Source: Phycisphaerae bacterium
GTDB lineage: Bacteria > Planctomycetota > Phycisphaerae > JAJVII01
Length of the DNA stretch: 64,000 nucleotides
Assembly: GCA_022072085.1 (NCBI GenBank)
Contig: JAJVII010000025.1
Span: forward strand, 18,811 to 82,810
Direction: 5' to 3'
Shown piece by piece: positions 43,459 through 53,238 of the stretch. The notes below the pieces were generated by a model that searched no databases, was not told the DNA's origin, and worked only from the letters and a program-made list of their open reading frames with translations. Every line of letters begins with the position of its first letter. Within the stretch, counting starts at the first letter, position 1. The position numbers were made by a program, and so were the translations under genes.

Positions 43459-44694
43459 TCAATGTCCGAACGCCCGCGGCTGGGTGATGCGGTCGATGAC
43501 CGGGGTGAGCGTGTTCATCAGCAGGATGGCGATGTAGGCGCCGCCGGGCATGAACAGGTACAGCCGAAGGACGATCGCCAGCGCCCCGCAGCCGGCGCCG
43601 AAGATGACCTGACCCGACTTGGTGATCGGGCGCGAGACCATGTCGCCGGCGAAGAAGAAGCAGCCCAGCAGCAGTTCGCCGCTGACCATGTGGAACGCGA
43701 CGTAGACCGGCCCGACGGGCATGCGGTTGTAGAAGACGAAACCCGGCAGCCACTGCCAGCTCAGGTGGTCGGTCGGCCCGGCGATCCGCAGCGGGCAGAT
43801 CGCGGCGGCCAGGGCGGCAGCCAGCAGGAACGGCCCCACGAGCTGCCAGCGGACGTGGCCGTGATACATCAGCAGCATGCCGCCGACGACCAGCGCGACG
43901 GCACAGGTGGCGCCGATGTTGCCCGGGACGGCGCCGATGATCATGTCGCCCAACGCGGGCAGCCTGTCCCAGGTGAGCCGGAAGAGAACCTCGCCCGCGG
44001 AAGAGTGCATCGACTGGCCGGTTTGGGCGACGGCGTGGTGGATCCACTGGCCAGAGCCGTGGGCCATCTCGGCGATGGGCGCCAGCGGGTAGCCCTGCGA
44101 GAAGGCGCTGGCGCCCGGCGCGGCGTCGGCGACGGCCCAGGAACTGTAGGTCGACGCGACGGCGGCGTTGTGCAGGTTGCCGAAGAACAGGTGATGCCGG
44201 TCCAGCAGCAGCCAGCCCTTGTCCGGCGAGAGCTGGTCGTAGAAGAGCACCTGCACGACGAATCGGCCGATCAGCGCCGGGTGCCACAGGTAATGCCCCA
44301 GCCCGCCGAGCAGGCCCTTGCCCACGACGACGGTGACGACGCCGGCCAGCACGACCACCTGCCAGTTCACCGTCGCCGGCAGCGTCAGCCCCAGCAGCAG
44401 GCCCAGCAGCAGCGTGTGCTGGTGGCCGCCGTGCCGCGCGTGGCTCGGCCGGCGGGCCAACCCGACGAACAGCCACTCGGTCGCCGCGACCGATCCGACC
44501 GACAGCGCCAGCACCCACAGCCCGGCCCATCCGAAGAATGCCAGCCCAGCCAGCGTCGGCAGGCCCGCGGCGTAGAGGCTCGTCCAGAAGATGTGCGAGC
44601 CGGTCTCGCTGGCCCGCCAGTGCGGGGGGCGCTCGATCGTCCGGGCTGCTCGCGGCAGCGGGTTGGGGGCCGGGCTGGCGGAACGGTCAACCAT
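43459..44694 (-). CDS. rnfD: RnfD-like electron transport complex subunit
   Basis: The protein has 411 residues. RnfD/NqrB is a multi-span membrane subunit of the Rnf ferredoxin:NAD+ oxidoreductase that carries a covalent FMN. Spans recur from about residue 45 to 395. The flavin-attachment region reads DAAPGAS (190-196), with Ser196 where Thr is usual in the Dxx(s/t)GA(T/S) motif. The start codon overlaps the stop of rnfC by one base (TGATG), so translation is coupled. Only C and D are seen here; downstream is scpB. Confidence 0.9.
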   Translation of the reverse strand: MVDRSASPAPNPLPRAARTIERPPHWRASETGSHIFWTSLYAAGLPTLAGLAFFGWAGLWVLALSVGSVAATEWLFVGLARRPSHARHGGHQHTLLLGLLLGLTLPATVNWQVVVLAGVVTVVVGKGLLGGLGHYLWHPALIGRFVVQVLFYDQLSPDKGWLLLDRHHLFFGNLHNAAVASTYSSWAVADAAPGASAFSQGYPLAPIAEMAHGSGQWIHHAVAQTGQSMHSSAGEVLFRLTWDRLPALGDMIIGAVPGNIGATCAVALVVGGMLLMYHGHVRWQLVGPFLLAAALAAAICPLRIAGPTDHLSWQWLPGFVFYNRMPVGPVYVAFHMVSGELLLGCFFFAGDMVSRPITKSGQVIFGAGCGALAIVLRLYLFMPGGAYIAILLMNTLTPVIDRITQPRAFGH

Positions 44695-46070
44695 CAGGCG
44701 GGCCCCCGTTCGCCCGCGCGGGCTTGCTGGTCGCGGGCCATCGCCCGCTTGAGCTTGCGGATGTGCTCCAGCAGCGGCAGCCGCGACGGGCAGACGTAGG
44801 AGCAGATGTTGCACTCGATACAGGTCTCGGCGTGGTGGGCGAACCCGCGATGCCAGCGGCCCGACTCGGCCAGGCCGGCCAGCAGTGCCGGGTTGATCTG
44901 CACCGGGCAGTCCTCCACGCACCACCCGCAGCGGATGCACGGGCCGGGCTGGTGAACCATCGCCGCTGAGAACAGCACCAGGCCGGCCGTCTGCTTGGTG
45001 AACACCGACTGGTCGTCGGCCTGGGCGATGCCGGTCATCGGCCCGCCGACGATCAGCCGATCGATCGTCGGGCTCACGTCGCAGCAGTCCAGCACGTCGC
45101 TGAAGCGCATGCCCACCGGCACGAGGAAATTACCCGGGGCTCCGACGGCTTCGCCCGAGACGGTCACCACGCGGTGCGTCAGCGGCCGGTTGAAGAGCAT
45201 CGCGTCGGCGGCGGCCGCAACCGTACCGACGGCCAGCACGCAGACGCCCGCGCGGTCGGATGCAAGTTCGCCCGCGCCGTCGGAGAGGCGGACCTCCACC
45301 TCCTCGTCGAACAGCGTCTTGAGCAACATCAGCTCGTGGCCCTGCGGGTAGCGGTTGTCCACCATCGCCGCCTCGAGCATCAGCCCGTGCTCCTCGGCGT
45401 GGTCGGCCAGCAGCTTATCCAGCAGGGCAGCCTCGTCCGGGCGGCGCTGATCGACGGCCACGATGCCGGCCTCGGCGCCGACCAGGCGGCAGATGTGCGT
45501 CAGCCCCAGCGCCACCAGCAGCGTCTGTTCGACGGTAAGCCGATGGTCAGCGGTCAGATAGGGCTCGCTCTCCATCGCGTTGACGACGACGGTGCGGACG
45601 TTGTGCTCGCGAGCGATCTGGAGGCGGCGGTGCAGCGGCATGCCGTTTGCCTGCATCTGCACCAGGCCCCAGTCGGCGAACCGCTCGGTGAAGTTCGTCA
45701 CGGTCACTTCAGCCGGCTCACAGGGGACGTTAATGCCGTCGGCGGGCCGATGCTCGCAGTCGTTCTCGATCACCGCGGCCGCCGCCCGCGTGCCGTCGGG
45801 CAGGCGAATCTCCTCGACCGCGCGGACCGTGCCGCTGACCGGCGAGTGGACTGCGGCCGAGTCGCCGTCGGCGGGTTGGCCGATCTTCTGGCCCGCCAGC
45901 ACCGCCTGGCCCGGCCCGACGATCGCCTCGGCCGCCGTGCCCGCGTGCTGGAGCATCGGCACGAACAGCCAGGGGCAGTCGGCGGCGGTCTGCACCGGAG
46001 CGTTGAGCGTCTGGCTCTTCTCGCTGGGCAGATAGAGTCCGCCGTTGAACAGGGCTTTGAGGGCCTTCAT
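44694..46070 (-). CDS. rnfC: RnfC-like electron transport complex subunit
   Basis: The protein has 458 residues from the ATG at 46070 with GGAAG five bases upstream. It has the RnfC build: an N-terminal barrel-sandwich hybrid (AGQKIGQPADGDSAAVHSPV, followed by SGTV), an NADH/FMN-binding middle (VVNAMESEPYLTADHRL; LLVALGLTHI), a SLBB domain, and two 4Fe-4S clusters (CIRCGWCVEDCP near 372 and CIECNICSYVCP near 410). It exchanges electrons between NADH and the membrane complex. RnfG, RnfE, RnfA and RnfB are absent from the window. Confidence 0.9.
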   Translation of the reverse strand: MKALKALFNGGLYLPSEKSQTLNAPVQTAADCPWLFVPMLQHAGTAAEAIVGPGQAVLAGQKIGQPADGDSAAVHSPVSGTVRAVEEIRLPDGTRAAAAVIENDCEHRPADGINVPCEPAEVTVTNFTERFADWGLVQMQANGMPLHRRLQIAREHNVRTVVVNAMESEPYLTADHRLTVEQTLLVALGLTHICRLVGAEAGIVAVDQRRPDEAALLDKLLADHAEEHGLMLEAAMVDNRYPQGHELMLLKTLFDEEVEVRLSDGAGELASDRAGVCVLAVGTVAAAADAMLFNRPLTHRVVTVSGEAVGAPGNFLVPVGMRFSDVLDCCDVSPTIDRLIVGGPMTGIAQADDQSVFTKQTAGLVLFSAAMVHQPGPCIRCGWCVEDCPVQINPALLAGLAESGRWHRGFAHHAETCIECNICSYVCPSRLPLLEHIRKLKRAMARDQQARAGERGPA

Positions 46071-46110
46071 GGGCACTTCCGTGGCAGTGTGCGTCCGGCC
46101 CGCGATCCGG

Positions 46111-47385
46111 TCAGGCCTTGGAACGCCGCTTGTTCATCGCACGGTCGATGTTGCGCAGCGCCTGCTTGAGGCGCAGTTCGTTCTCCACCAGGGCGATCCG
46201 CAGGAACCCCTCGCCGGCTTCGCCGAAGGCCCGGCCCGGCGCGACCGCGACCTCGGCTTCTTCCATCAGCCGCATCGTGAAGTCGATCGTCCCCCGCCCG
46301 GCCAGATGCTCGTCGCTGACGCGCGTCCAGACGAACATCGTCGCCTTGCAGTCGGCCGACTGCCAGCCCAGCCGCTCCAGCCCGCGCAGGACGACGTCGC
46401 GGCGGGACTGGTAGACGGCCGCCTGCCTGCCGACCTCCTCGTCGCCGTGACGCATCGCAATGATCGCGGCGATCTGGATCGCCTGGAAGATGCCATAGTC
46501 GTAGTAGCCCTTGATCGTCGCAAGGGCCTTGATCATCTCGCGGTTGCCCGCGGCGAATCCGATCCGCCAGCCGGCCATGTTGTAGGGCTTGGAGCAGGTG
46601 GTGAACTCCACGCCCACGTCCTTGGCGCCGGGCGCCGACAGGAAGCTGGGCGCCCGGTAATCGTCGAAGCAGGTCTCGCCGTAGGCGAAATCGCTGATGA
46701 CGTAGAGCCCGAACCGCTTGGCCAGCCGCACGACCTCGACCCAGAACTCCGGCTGCACGACCATCGTCGTCGGGTTGTGCGGATAGTTCAGGATTAGCAC
46801 CTTCGGCCGCGGGTAGAGGTGCTCGGCCACGTAAGCGATGCGGTCGAGGAACGCCTGGTCGTTGCCCAGAGGGACGCTGATGACGTTGGCGCCGGCCAGC
46901 GCGACGCCGAAGACGTGAATGGGAAACGCCGGCGACGGCACGACGGCCGTGTCGCCCGGGCCCATCAGCGCCAGGCAGAGGTGCGAGAAGCCCTCCTTGC
47001 TGCCGATGGTCGCGATGACCTCGGTCGCGGGGTCCAGGCTCACGCCCCAGCGGCGATCGTACTTGCGGGCCAGTTCACGGCGGAGGTTGGCCACGCCGGC
47101 TGACGCGCTGTAGCGCTGGTTGCGCGGATCGGCAGCCGCCTCGATCAGCTTCTCGACGATCGGCCCGGGCGTGGGGTCGGACGGATTGCCCATGCCCAGG
47201 TCGATGATGTCCACGCCCGCCTGCCGCTTGGCGTGCTTGAGCGCGTTGATCTGGCCGAACAGGTACGGCGGCAGCCGCCGGATGCGGTCGGCGACGTTGA
47301 TCGTGAAGTCCTGAGACGGCGGCAGCGGCGAACCCTTGCCGGGCCCGGCCTGCCCCGCCGGCATGTCGTCGGTCGAGCGGGTCAT
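46111..47385 (-). CDS. Class I/II PLP aminotransferase (AlaC-like)
   Basis: The protein has 424 residues from the ATG at 47385, with AGGAG eight bases upstream. Fold type I motifs are present: [11 protein letters not shown] (substrate carboxylate region), [13 protein letters not shown] and the PLP lysine in [16 protein letters not shown]. It is nearest the AlaC/YfdZ-like glutamate-pyruvate aminotransferases by these phrases. Its role in alanine synthesis or in lysine/diaminopimelate transamination is not settled by sequence. It precedes rnfC on the same strand (41 bp). Confidence 0.88.
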   Translation of the reverse strand: MTRSTDDMPAGQAGPGKGSPLPPSQDFTINVADRIRRLPPYLFGQINALKHAKRQAGVDIIDLGMGNPSDPTPGPIVEKLIEAAADPRNQRYSASAGVANLRRELARKYDRRWGVSLDPATEVIATIGSKEGFSHLCLALMGPGDTAVVPSPAFPIHVFGVALAGANVISVPLGNDQAFLDRIAYVAEHLYPRPKVLILNYPHNPTTMVVQPEFWVEVVRLAKRFGLYVISDFAYGETCFDDYRAPSFLSAPGAKDVGVEFTTCSKPYNMAGWRIGFAAGNREMIKALATIKGYYDYGIFQAIQIAAIIAMRHGDEEVGRQAAVYQSRRDVVLRGLERLGWQSADCKATMFVWTRVSDEHLAGRGTIDFTMRLMEEAEVAVAPGRAFGEAGEGFLRIALVENELRLKQALRNIDRAMNKRRSKA

Positions 47386-47434
47386 CCCGATTGCTCCTGA
47401 GTATGGAATCGTGTCGCGGCGGCGGCCCGGCGGA

Positions 47435-48505
47435 TCACTTCGGCGCCTGCGGCGGCGGGGCGTTCGATGCGTCCTCGGCCCCCTCCCCATGCTCGCGGTT
47501 GTAGCGATCCACTTCCGCCTTGATCGCCGGGTCGAGGATCTCTATGTTCGCGCTCGCGGGCAGCAGCCGCAGCAACTGGTTCATCTGCTGGCGAACCAGC
47601 CCGTCATGAATCTCGCCGGCCAGTTCGTCGCGCACCGCGTCGAACTTCGTCTCCTCAGCCGGGATCAGCTTGACGAGCTGAAGCAGGTGGTATTCGCCGC
47701 GAACGATCACCGGGCTGGAGACCTCGCCAGCGGTCTTGAGCCCGAACGCCACCTGACGGATCGGCTCGGGATAGGCCGAATCGTCGCGGGTGAACGGCGG
47801 CAGCAGCCCGCCGTTGGCGGCGCTGCGCTCGTTGGTCGACAGATCCCTGACGACCTTCTCGAACGGCTCGCTCTTCAGCCGATCGGTCGCCTTGCGCACG
47901 TCGTCCATCGTCGCCAGTTGCATGTGCCGCACCTGGACCTTCTCGCCGTACTTCCGCTTGAAGACCTCGCGAAGCTGCTCCTCGGTCGGCCGGGGCACGT
48001 CCTGCGAGAGCTTGCGGAGGTACGCGTTGCGCTCCACCGCCAGTTCCCAGTGGGCGTGGGTCAGCCCGTTGCGGGCCAGGTAGTCGTCCAGCAGCCGCCC
48101 GCGTTCGCCTGGCGGCATCTTCTTCAGCTCTTCGGGGAACGAGCGGCTGCGCTCGTCGGCCAGATCGGCAGCCGTCACGGTGACGCCCTTCTGGGCCGCC
48201 GCCTGCTTGACGACCTCCAGCGCAACCAGGGCCTGGAGCATCTCGCGACCGTAGGCGTCGATCAGCAGCGAGCAGAGCCGCTCGCGCGAGATCGGCTGGC
48301 CGTTCACCCGGGCCACCGGGTCGGTGGCCGCCACGTCGGCGAGTTGGACGGCCAGGTCAGGCGCCGCCTCAGCCGGGGCAGCCGGCGCGGCGTCGGTTGG
48401 CTGATTCAGCGCGGCGCTGATGGGCCGCTCGGGCGCCGAAACGCAGCCGCCGAGCCAGGCCGTCGCGAGCAGGCACGTGATGAGCATAGACCGGGGGTTT
48501 CGCAT
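47435..48505 (-). CDS. Parvulin-type peptidyl-prolyl isomerase lipoprotein (SurA/PrsA-like)
   Basis: The protein has 356 residues. A lipoprotein signal ends at WLGGC (Cys21), anchoring it in a membrane. After a Pro/Ala linker, a SurA-type N-terminal helical domain ([13 protein letters not shown] at about 64-76) is followed by a parvulin PPIase domain from about residue 190: [28 protein letters not shown] and [20 protein letters not shown]. It aids folding of exported proteins. The gene lies between the Ior fusion gene and the aminotransferase, 50 bp before the latter. Confidence 0.88.
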   Translation of the reverse strand: MRNPRSMLITCLLATAWLGGCVSAPERPISAALNQPTDAAPAAPAEAAPDLAVQLADVAATDPVARVNGQPISRERLCSLLIDAYGREMLQALVALEVVKQAAAQKGVTVTAADLADERSRSFPEELKKMPPGERGRLLDDYLARNGLTHAHWELAVERNAYLRKLSQDVPRPTEEQLREVFKRKYGEKVQVRHMQLATMDDVRKATDRLKSEPFEKVVRDLSTNERSAANGGLLPPFTRDDSAYPEPIRQVAFGLKTAGEVSSPVIVRGEYHLLQLVKLIPAEETKFDAVRDELAGEIHDGLVRQQMNQLLRLLPASANIEILDPAIKAEVDRYNREHGEGAEDASNAPPPQAPK

Positions 48506-48573
48506 GCCAAGTCCTCACTGTCTGCGGAAATTTCGAGCGTACCGGGGCCGGGGCGGACTGTCAAGCTCGGCGC

Positions 48574-51500
48574 TCAGGCCGACGCCACGGGCAGGCTCAT
48601 CAGCGGCGGGGCCTCGACCGGGACTTCCTGGTTGAGGATTCGTTCGGCCTGCCGGCGGGCGTCGCGCATCTTGGGGTAGCGGACCTCGCGGTAGCCGGTG
48701 ACCTCGCGCGTGCACTCCAGCGCCCGGCAGAAGCGGTCGTACTCGGCCTCGTCGGCGTAGGCGAACCGCTCGACCAGCGCGATGTACCAGTCGCGGAACT
48801 CCTTCTCGCGGCGGTGCCAGGCCGGCAGCAGCGGCCGCAGCCAGCGGCACTTGCTCACCAGCCGCAGTTGCCAGGGGCGGGTCGAAATCCTGAGGCGCAC
48901 CTTGAAGCGGCCGAAGTCGAACTCCGGCCGCGTGTGGAACCGGTAGCGCAGCCGATCGCCGCGCGACGGATCAACGTTGTACCGTTCGCGGTCGCGGCGG
49001 AACTTCTCCTCGCTGGTCAGCAGCCCGGCGACGTAGATCTCGTCCTTGATGCACATGTGCCGGTGCAGTTCCCACAGCGCCGCCCGCGTCGCCCGGAAGC
49101 CCTGCCCCGCGTCGTCCTTGCGGTAGACCTCGCTCACCAGCGCGGCGTATCGCCGGGCGTAGGCCCGCCCGCTGTGCTGCACGCAGTCGTAGATGCGCAC
49201 CGCCAGGTCCACCTTGTCGCGGTCGCTCAGACGCTGGCAACGCTTGATCGTGTCGGCGGCCAGATCGCGATAGCCCTGTGCCAGCCGGGCGCCGCGGCGG
49301 CGGCGACGCGTCAGGATGTCCGCCTTGTCCTCGATGGTCGACTTGTAGTCCACCGCGCGATACGCAGCCAGCAACTGCGGACGGACCGCAACGGCCCGGC
49401 CGAGGCGGAACGCCTCCAGGTTCGTCTCCCAGTCGATCCGCAGCGACTGGCGCATGCCCCACTCCATCGACTCCCAGCTCACCGGCGTCAGGCCGAGCTG
49501 CCAGGCGAGCCCGAGCATCATCACGTTCACGTAAAGCTTGTTGCCCAGCATCTGCTCGCAGAAGTCGCTCAGGTCAGCCGCCCAGAGCTTCTCGCCCTTG
49601 CTCACGCGGCGGATCTGCCCGACCAGGTCGTCGACGTCGAAGTCCTCGCGGCCGGCCAGCCCGGCGATCGTCGGCGTCTTGCGCGTGTTCAGAACCGCGA
49701 CCGTTCGGCCGGGCGAAGCGACGCGCAGGGGCGTCTTGGGGTCGACCGCGCGGGCCGCCTCCAGCAGGTCCACGCCCAGCAGCAGATCGGCCCGGCCGTC
49801 GGGGATCGCCTGGCAGACCGGCCGCCCGTCGCGGCTGAAAGTGACCTGGCTGTAGATGCCGCCGTTGCGGATGGCTAGGCCTTTCTTCTCGTGGAAGTGG
49901 ACGGTGTAGCCCTCTTTGAACCCCGCTCGGCCGAGGATGACCGCCGCCACGCCCAGGCCCATCCCGCCGACGCCAGACAGGTGGGCCCGCCAAACCGGCT
50001 CGTGGAACACGAAGCCCGGTTCGGGCAGCTCGGGCCAGTCGATACGCTCGATCGCCCGGGCGGCCGGTCGGCGGCGCAGCACGGTCACCTCGGCGAAGCT
50101 CGGGCAGGGCTTGAAGTCCTCGCCGTCGCCGTTGGTCACCGTGACGCGGCTGCACGCGCCGTCGTTGACGCACCAGCTCATGTCGGTGACGACCTTCTGG
50201 CCGTAAGGCGTCGCCGCGAAAGTCAGCCCGGGGCAGCCGGTCGCCTTGGTGCACTCCAGGCAGTTCTCGCAGACCTCCTGGGTGACGTCCATCATCTTCA
50301 GCCGCGGCAGGAAACCGCGGCGCTGCTCGAGCTGGCGGCGGGCTTCGGCGAGGCGGCGGTGATAGGTGATGCCGCACTCCTTGTCGGCGACAATAACCTT
50401 CACACCGTCGGCCAGCACCGTCTCTTCCAGCACCGACTTGTATTCCTCGCGCCGCTCGGGGTTCACGCGGACGACGGTCGCCGGCCCGTAGGTCGACATG
50501 CCGCGGACCACCTGCTCGATGTCCTGGGCGAAGGTCGGTCGGCCGAGGATGTCGGTCTCGACGCTGGGCGTCGGCTGGTGGCCGGTCATCGCGGTCGTCT
50601 TGTTGTCCAGGATGATGAAGGTGATGTCCTGGCCCTGCTTGATCGCGTTGCTCACCGACGCCGAGCCGGAGTGGAAGAACGTCGAGTCGCCCATGAAGAC
50701 GACCTGCTTGTTGTCGATGAACGGGTCGATGCCCGCGCCGGTCGCTCCGCCCAGGCCCATGCCCGAGTAGTCATGCATGAGCGACTCGTTGGGCGCGAAC
50801 ATCAGCATCGTGTAGCAGCCGGTGTCGCCGTGGAATACCAGGTCCACCGGCCCGCGGCGGTGATGCCGCCGCATGTAGCCCTCGTCGCGGAACGCCCGCT
50901 TGATCTCCAGCAGCACGTTGGAGCTGTCGCGGTGCGGGCAGCCCGGGCAAAACGTCGGCGTCCGCGTGGGCAACTGCACCTCGGCGCGGGTGGCCGACTC
51001 GATGATCTTCAGCTCCTCGACGCGGGCGTCGCGCTGGGCGTCGGTCGGCGCGTCCAGCGTCTCCAGCAGCGGGGCGAGCACCTCGACCACCAGCGCCGGC
51101 GACAGCCCGCGCAGCGACGGCACGCCCGGCAGCGTGCCGGGGAACGTCTTGCCCCATAGCTGGGCCAGCGGCTGCCGCGGCAGGGCCTGCCGCTCGCGGG
51201 TCAGTATCTCGCTGATCTGCCGCTCGATGAAGCTCCGCCGTTCCTCCACGACGATCAGGTGATCCACCCGCCGGGCGAACGCGACGATGGCCTCGGGGTC
51301 CAGCGGATAGGTCAGGCCGAGCTTGAGCACGGGGTACCGCTTCGACCAACCCAGGCTCTCGGCGGCGTACTGGAGATACTGGAATGCCATGCCGCTGGTG
51401 ACAAACCCGATCCGGCGATGCCCCTCCGCCGGGCCGACCACGCGGTCAACGCCCAGTTCGCGGGCAGCTTCGCGCAGCCGACGCACGCGGTCGGGCAGTT

Positions 51501-52200
51501 TGGCTTCCATCACCGCGGTCCGCGGCGGCAGCAGCACCCGCTCTGGCAGGTTGAACGACGAACTGTCCAGCGTGATCCGCTGGTGCTCGTTGATCGCCGG
51601 CCAGTGGTTGGCCCGGCAGCGGACCACGCCGCCGCCGTCCGCCAGTTCCGTCGTGACCATGTAGCCGATGTAGAAGTTGCTGCGGTTGCTCAGCTCGAAC
51701 CCCAGGGCGATCCAGTCCTTGAGCTCCTGGCTGTCAGCCGGCTCAAGCACAGGGACGTGCAGGTGCTCGGAGATGAACCGCGAGTCGGCCGGCACCTGTG
51801 TCGAGTGGCTCCAGGGGTCGTCGCCGTAGACAATGACCACGCCGCCGCCGGCGTGCGTGCCGGCCAGGTTGCCCAGGAACAGCCCGTCGCTGGCGACGTG
51901 GACGCCGACGCTCTTGATGACAGCCATCGAGCGGCAGGGGGCGAGCTGACTGCCGTTGACCATCGCAATCGAGATGGCCTCGTTGCCGGCGATCGTGCCG
52001 CGGACGCCGTGCTCGATGAGGGATTCCTTCGCCTGGTGGATGGCGTTGAAGAAGGCCGCCACCGGCGAGCCGGGGTAGCCGGTCATCAGGTGCACGCCGC
52101 CGGGCGTCTCCAGCGCCCCCTTGAGCAGCAGCTCGTTGCCCAGAAAGATTTCCGGGCCGTCTTCGGTCAGGTACCGCTTGTCCATCAGGCCGCACCGCAT
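48574..52200 (-). CDS. Fused indolepyruvate ferredoxin oxidoreductase (IorA/IorB-type)
   Basis: The 1208-residue protein contains in one chain the 2-oxoacid:ferredoxin oxidoreductase parts. An N-terminal alpha domain (GYPGSPVAAFFNAIHQ; SDGLFLGNLAGTHAGGG), a TPP-binding domain (FCPGCPHRDSS; GDTGCYTM; MGDSTFFHSG), Fe-S motifs (CENCLECTKATGCP and a WCVNDGACSRVT block), and a gamma domain (LSGVGGMGLGVAAVI). A final helix-rich DUF6537-like region of about 200 residues ends the protein. It should oxidise indolepyruvate or a similar aryl-pyruvate to the acyl-CoA with ferredoxin as acceptor. The start could be Met6 (52185), which gives MDKRYL as in usual members. Confidence 0.87.
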   Translation of the reverse strand: MRCGLMDKRYLTEDGPEIFLGNELLLKGALETPGGVHLMTGYPGSPVAAFFNAIHQAKESLIEHGVRGTIAGNEAISIAMVNGSQLAPCRSMAVIKSVGVHVASDGLFLGNLAGTHAGGGVVIVYGDDPWSHSTQVPADSRFISEHLHVPVLEPADSQELKDWIALGFELSNRSNFYIGYMVTTELADGGGVVRCRANHWPAINEHQRITLDSSSFNLPERVLLPPRTAVMEAKLPDRVRRLREAARELGVDRVVGPAEGHRRIGFVTSGMAFQYLQYAAESLGWSKRYPVLKLGLTYPLDPEAIVAFARRVDHLIVVEERRSFIERQISEILTRERQALPRQPLAQLWGKTFPGTLPGVPSLRGLSPALVVEVLAPLLETLDAPTDAQRDARVEELKIIESATRAEVQLPTRTPTFCPGCPHRDSSNVLLEIKRAFRDEGYMRRHHRRGPVDLVFHGDTGCYTMLMFAPNESLMHDYSGMGLGGATGAGIDPFIDNKQVVFMGDSTFFHSGSASVSNAIKQGQDITFIILDNKTTAMTGHQPTPSVETDILGRPTFAQDIEQVVRGMSTYGPATVVRVNPERREEYKSVLEETVLADGVKVIVADKECGITYHRRLAEARRQLEQRRGFLPRLKMMDVTQEVCENCLECTKATGCPGLTFAATPYGQKVVTDMSWCVNDGACSRVTVTNGDGEDFKPCPSFAEVTVLRRRPAARAIERIDWPELPEPGFVFHEPVWRAHLSGVGGMGLGVAAVILGRAGFKEGYTVHFHEKKGLAIRNGGIYSQVTFSRDGRPVCQAIPDGRADLLLGVDLLEAARAVDPKTPLRVASPGRTVAVLNTRKTPTIAGLAGREDFDVDDLVGQIRRVSKGEKLWAADLSDFCEQMLGNKLYVNVMMLGLAWQLGLTPVSWESMEWGMRQSLRIDWETNLEAFRLGRAVAVRPQLLAAYRAVDYKSTIEDKADILTRRRRRGARLAQGYRDLAADTIKRCQRLSDRDKVDLAVRIYDCVQHSGRAYARRYAALVSEVYRKDDAGQGFRATRAALWELHRHMCIKDEIYVAGLLTSEEKFRRDRERYNVDPSRGDRLRYRFHTRPEFDFGRFKVRLRISTRPWQLRLVSKCRWLRPLLPAWHRREKEFRDWYIALVERFAYADEAEYDRFCRALECTREVTGYREVRYPKMRDARRQAERILNQEVPVEAPPLMSLPVASA

Positions 52201-52325
52201 TCCTGGTCCCGCGCGTCGCCCGGGCGGGCGCGGCGGGCAGATGACGTCGAACGCCTCATCCGATTCTCATCGAATCTTATTTCGGGGGGAGATTGTTTTC
52301 CACCGGCGCTGCCGGCGATTTGCCG

Positions 52326-53192
52326 TCACTGCACGCGCGGCGGGCGGCCCCAGTGCAACTTGGTCACCCAGGTGTGATATCGCCGGTGGTCGGCGTTCTC
52401 CACCAGCAGGCAGTCGTCGGGATTGCGGCGGAGAACGACACGCTGCCCGACGGCCAGCCGCGTGGTCACCTGGCCGTCCAGGATGACCGACGTGCCCGCG
52501 TTCACCTCGACCGCCTCGATGGTCAGCCGCACGTCGTCCGGCAGCACAACAGGGCGATAGCTCAGCGAATGCGCGCAGATGGGCGTGACGACCATCGCCC
52601 GCAGGTCGGCGTTGAGCAGCGGTCCGCCGGCGGCCATGTTGTAGGCCGTCGACCCCGACGGCGTCGAGACGATCAGCCCGTCGCCGTGGTAGCTGGTCAG
52701 CTCGTCCCGGCCGACCAGCACGCGCAGCTCGATCAGCCGGAACGGCTCGCCGGCGCTGATGACCACGTCGTTGAGCGCAACAGTGTCGAAGTCGCCCGGC
52801 GTGTCGCAGCTCTGCCCGTTCTGCTGCACGCAGCACTCCAGCATCATGCGGCGGGAGACGTGATTGCGCCCCGCCAGCACGTTGTCGAACTGGCTGCGCA
52901 TCTCGTCGAGGCTGAACTCGGCCAGGAAGCCGAGCTTGCCGAGGTTCACGCCCATGATCGGAATCTGCGTCCCCTTGAGCAGCCGCCCGACGCGCAGGAT
53001 CGTGCCGTCGCCGCCGAAAGCCAGGGCCAGGTCCGCCTCCAGCGGCGACAGTTGCGCCAAGTCGCCGACCAGCCCGCCGCCGATGATCTCGGCCCGTTCG
53101 CGCAGCCACGGCAGCACCTGTTCCACCGTTTCGGTGACGCGCTGGCGCCCGGGGTTTCCCGTCACGATGATTCGCTTGCGCTGAGCAGCCAT
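52326..53192 (-). CDS. nadK: NAD kinase
   Basis: The protein has 288 residues from the ATG at 53192, GGAG four bases upstream. It phosphorylates NAD to NADP. The kinase motif GGDGTILRVGRLL (residues about 59-71) and the substrate-contact block LTSYHGDGLIVSTPSGSTAY are both present, together with NDVVISAG. It follows dxs on the same strand with 46 bp in between, as part of the isoprenoid/housekeeping run. Confidence 0.95.
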   Translation of the reverse strand: MAAQRKRIIVTGNPGRQRVTETVEQVLPWLRERAEIIGGGLVGDLAQLSPLEADLALAFGGDGTILRVGRLLKGTQIPIMGVNLGKLGFLAEFSLDEMRSQFDNVLAGRNHVSRRMMLECCVQQNGQSCDTPGDFDTVALNDVVISAGEPFRLIELRVLVGRDELTSYHGDGLIVSTPSGSTAYNMAAGGPLLNADLRAMVVTPICAHSLSYRPVVLPDDVRLTIEAVEVNAGTSVILDGQVTTRLAVGQRVVLRRNPDDCLLVENADHRRYHTWVTKLHWGRPPRVQ

Positions 53193-53238
53193 GATTCTCC
53201 GCGTCAGATTCAAGTGCCTGGTGGACGGTTCCCGCGAT

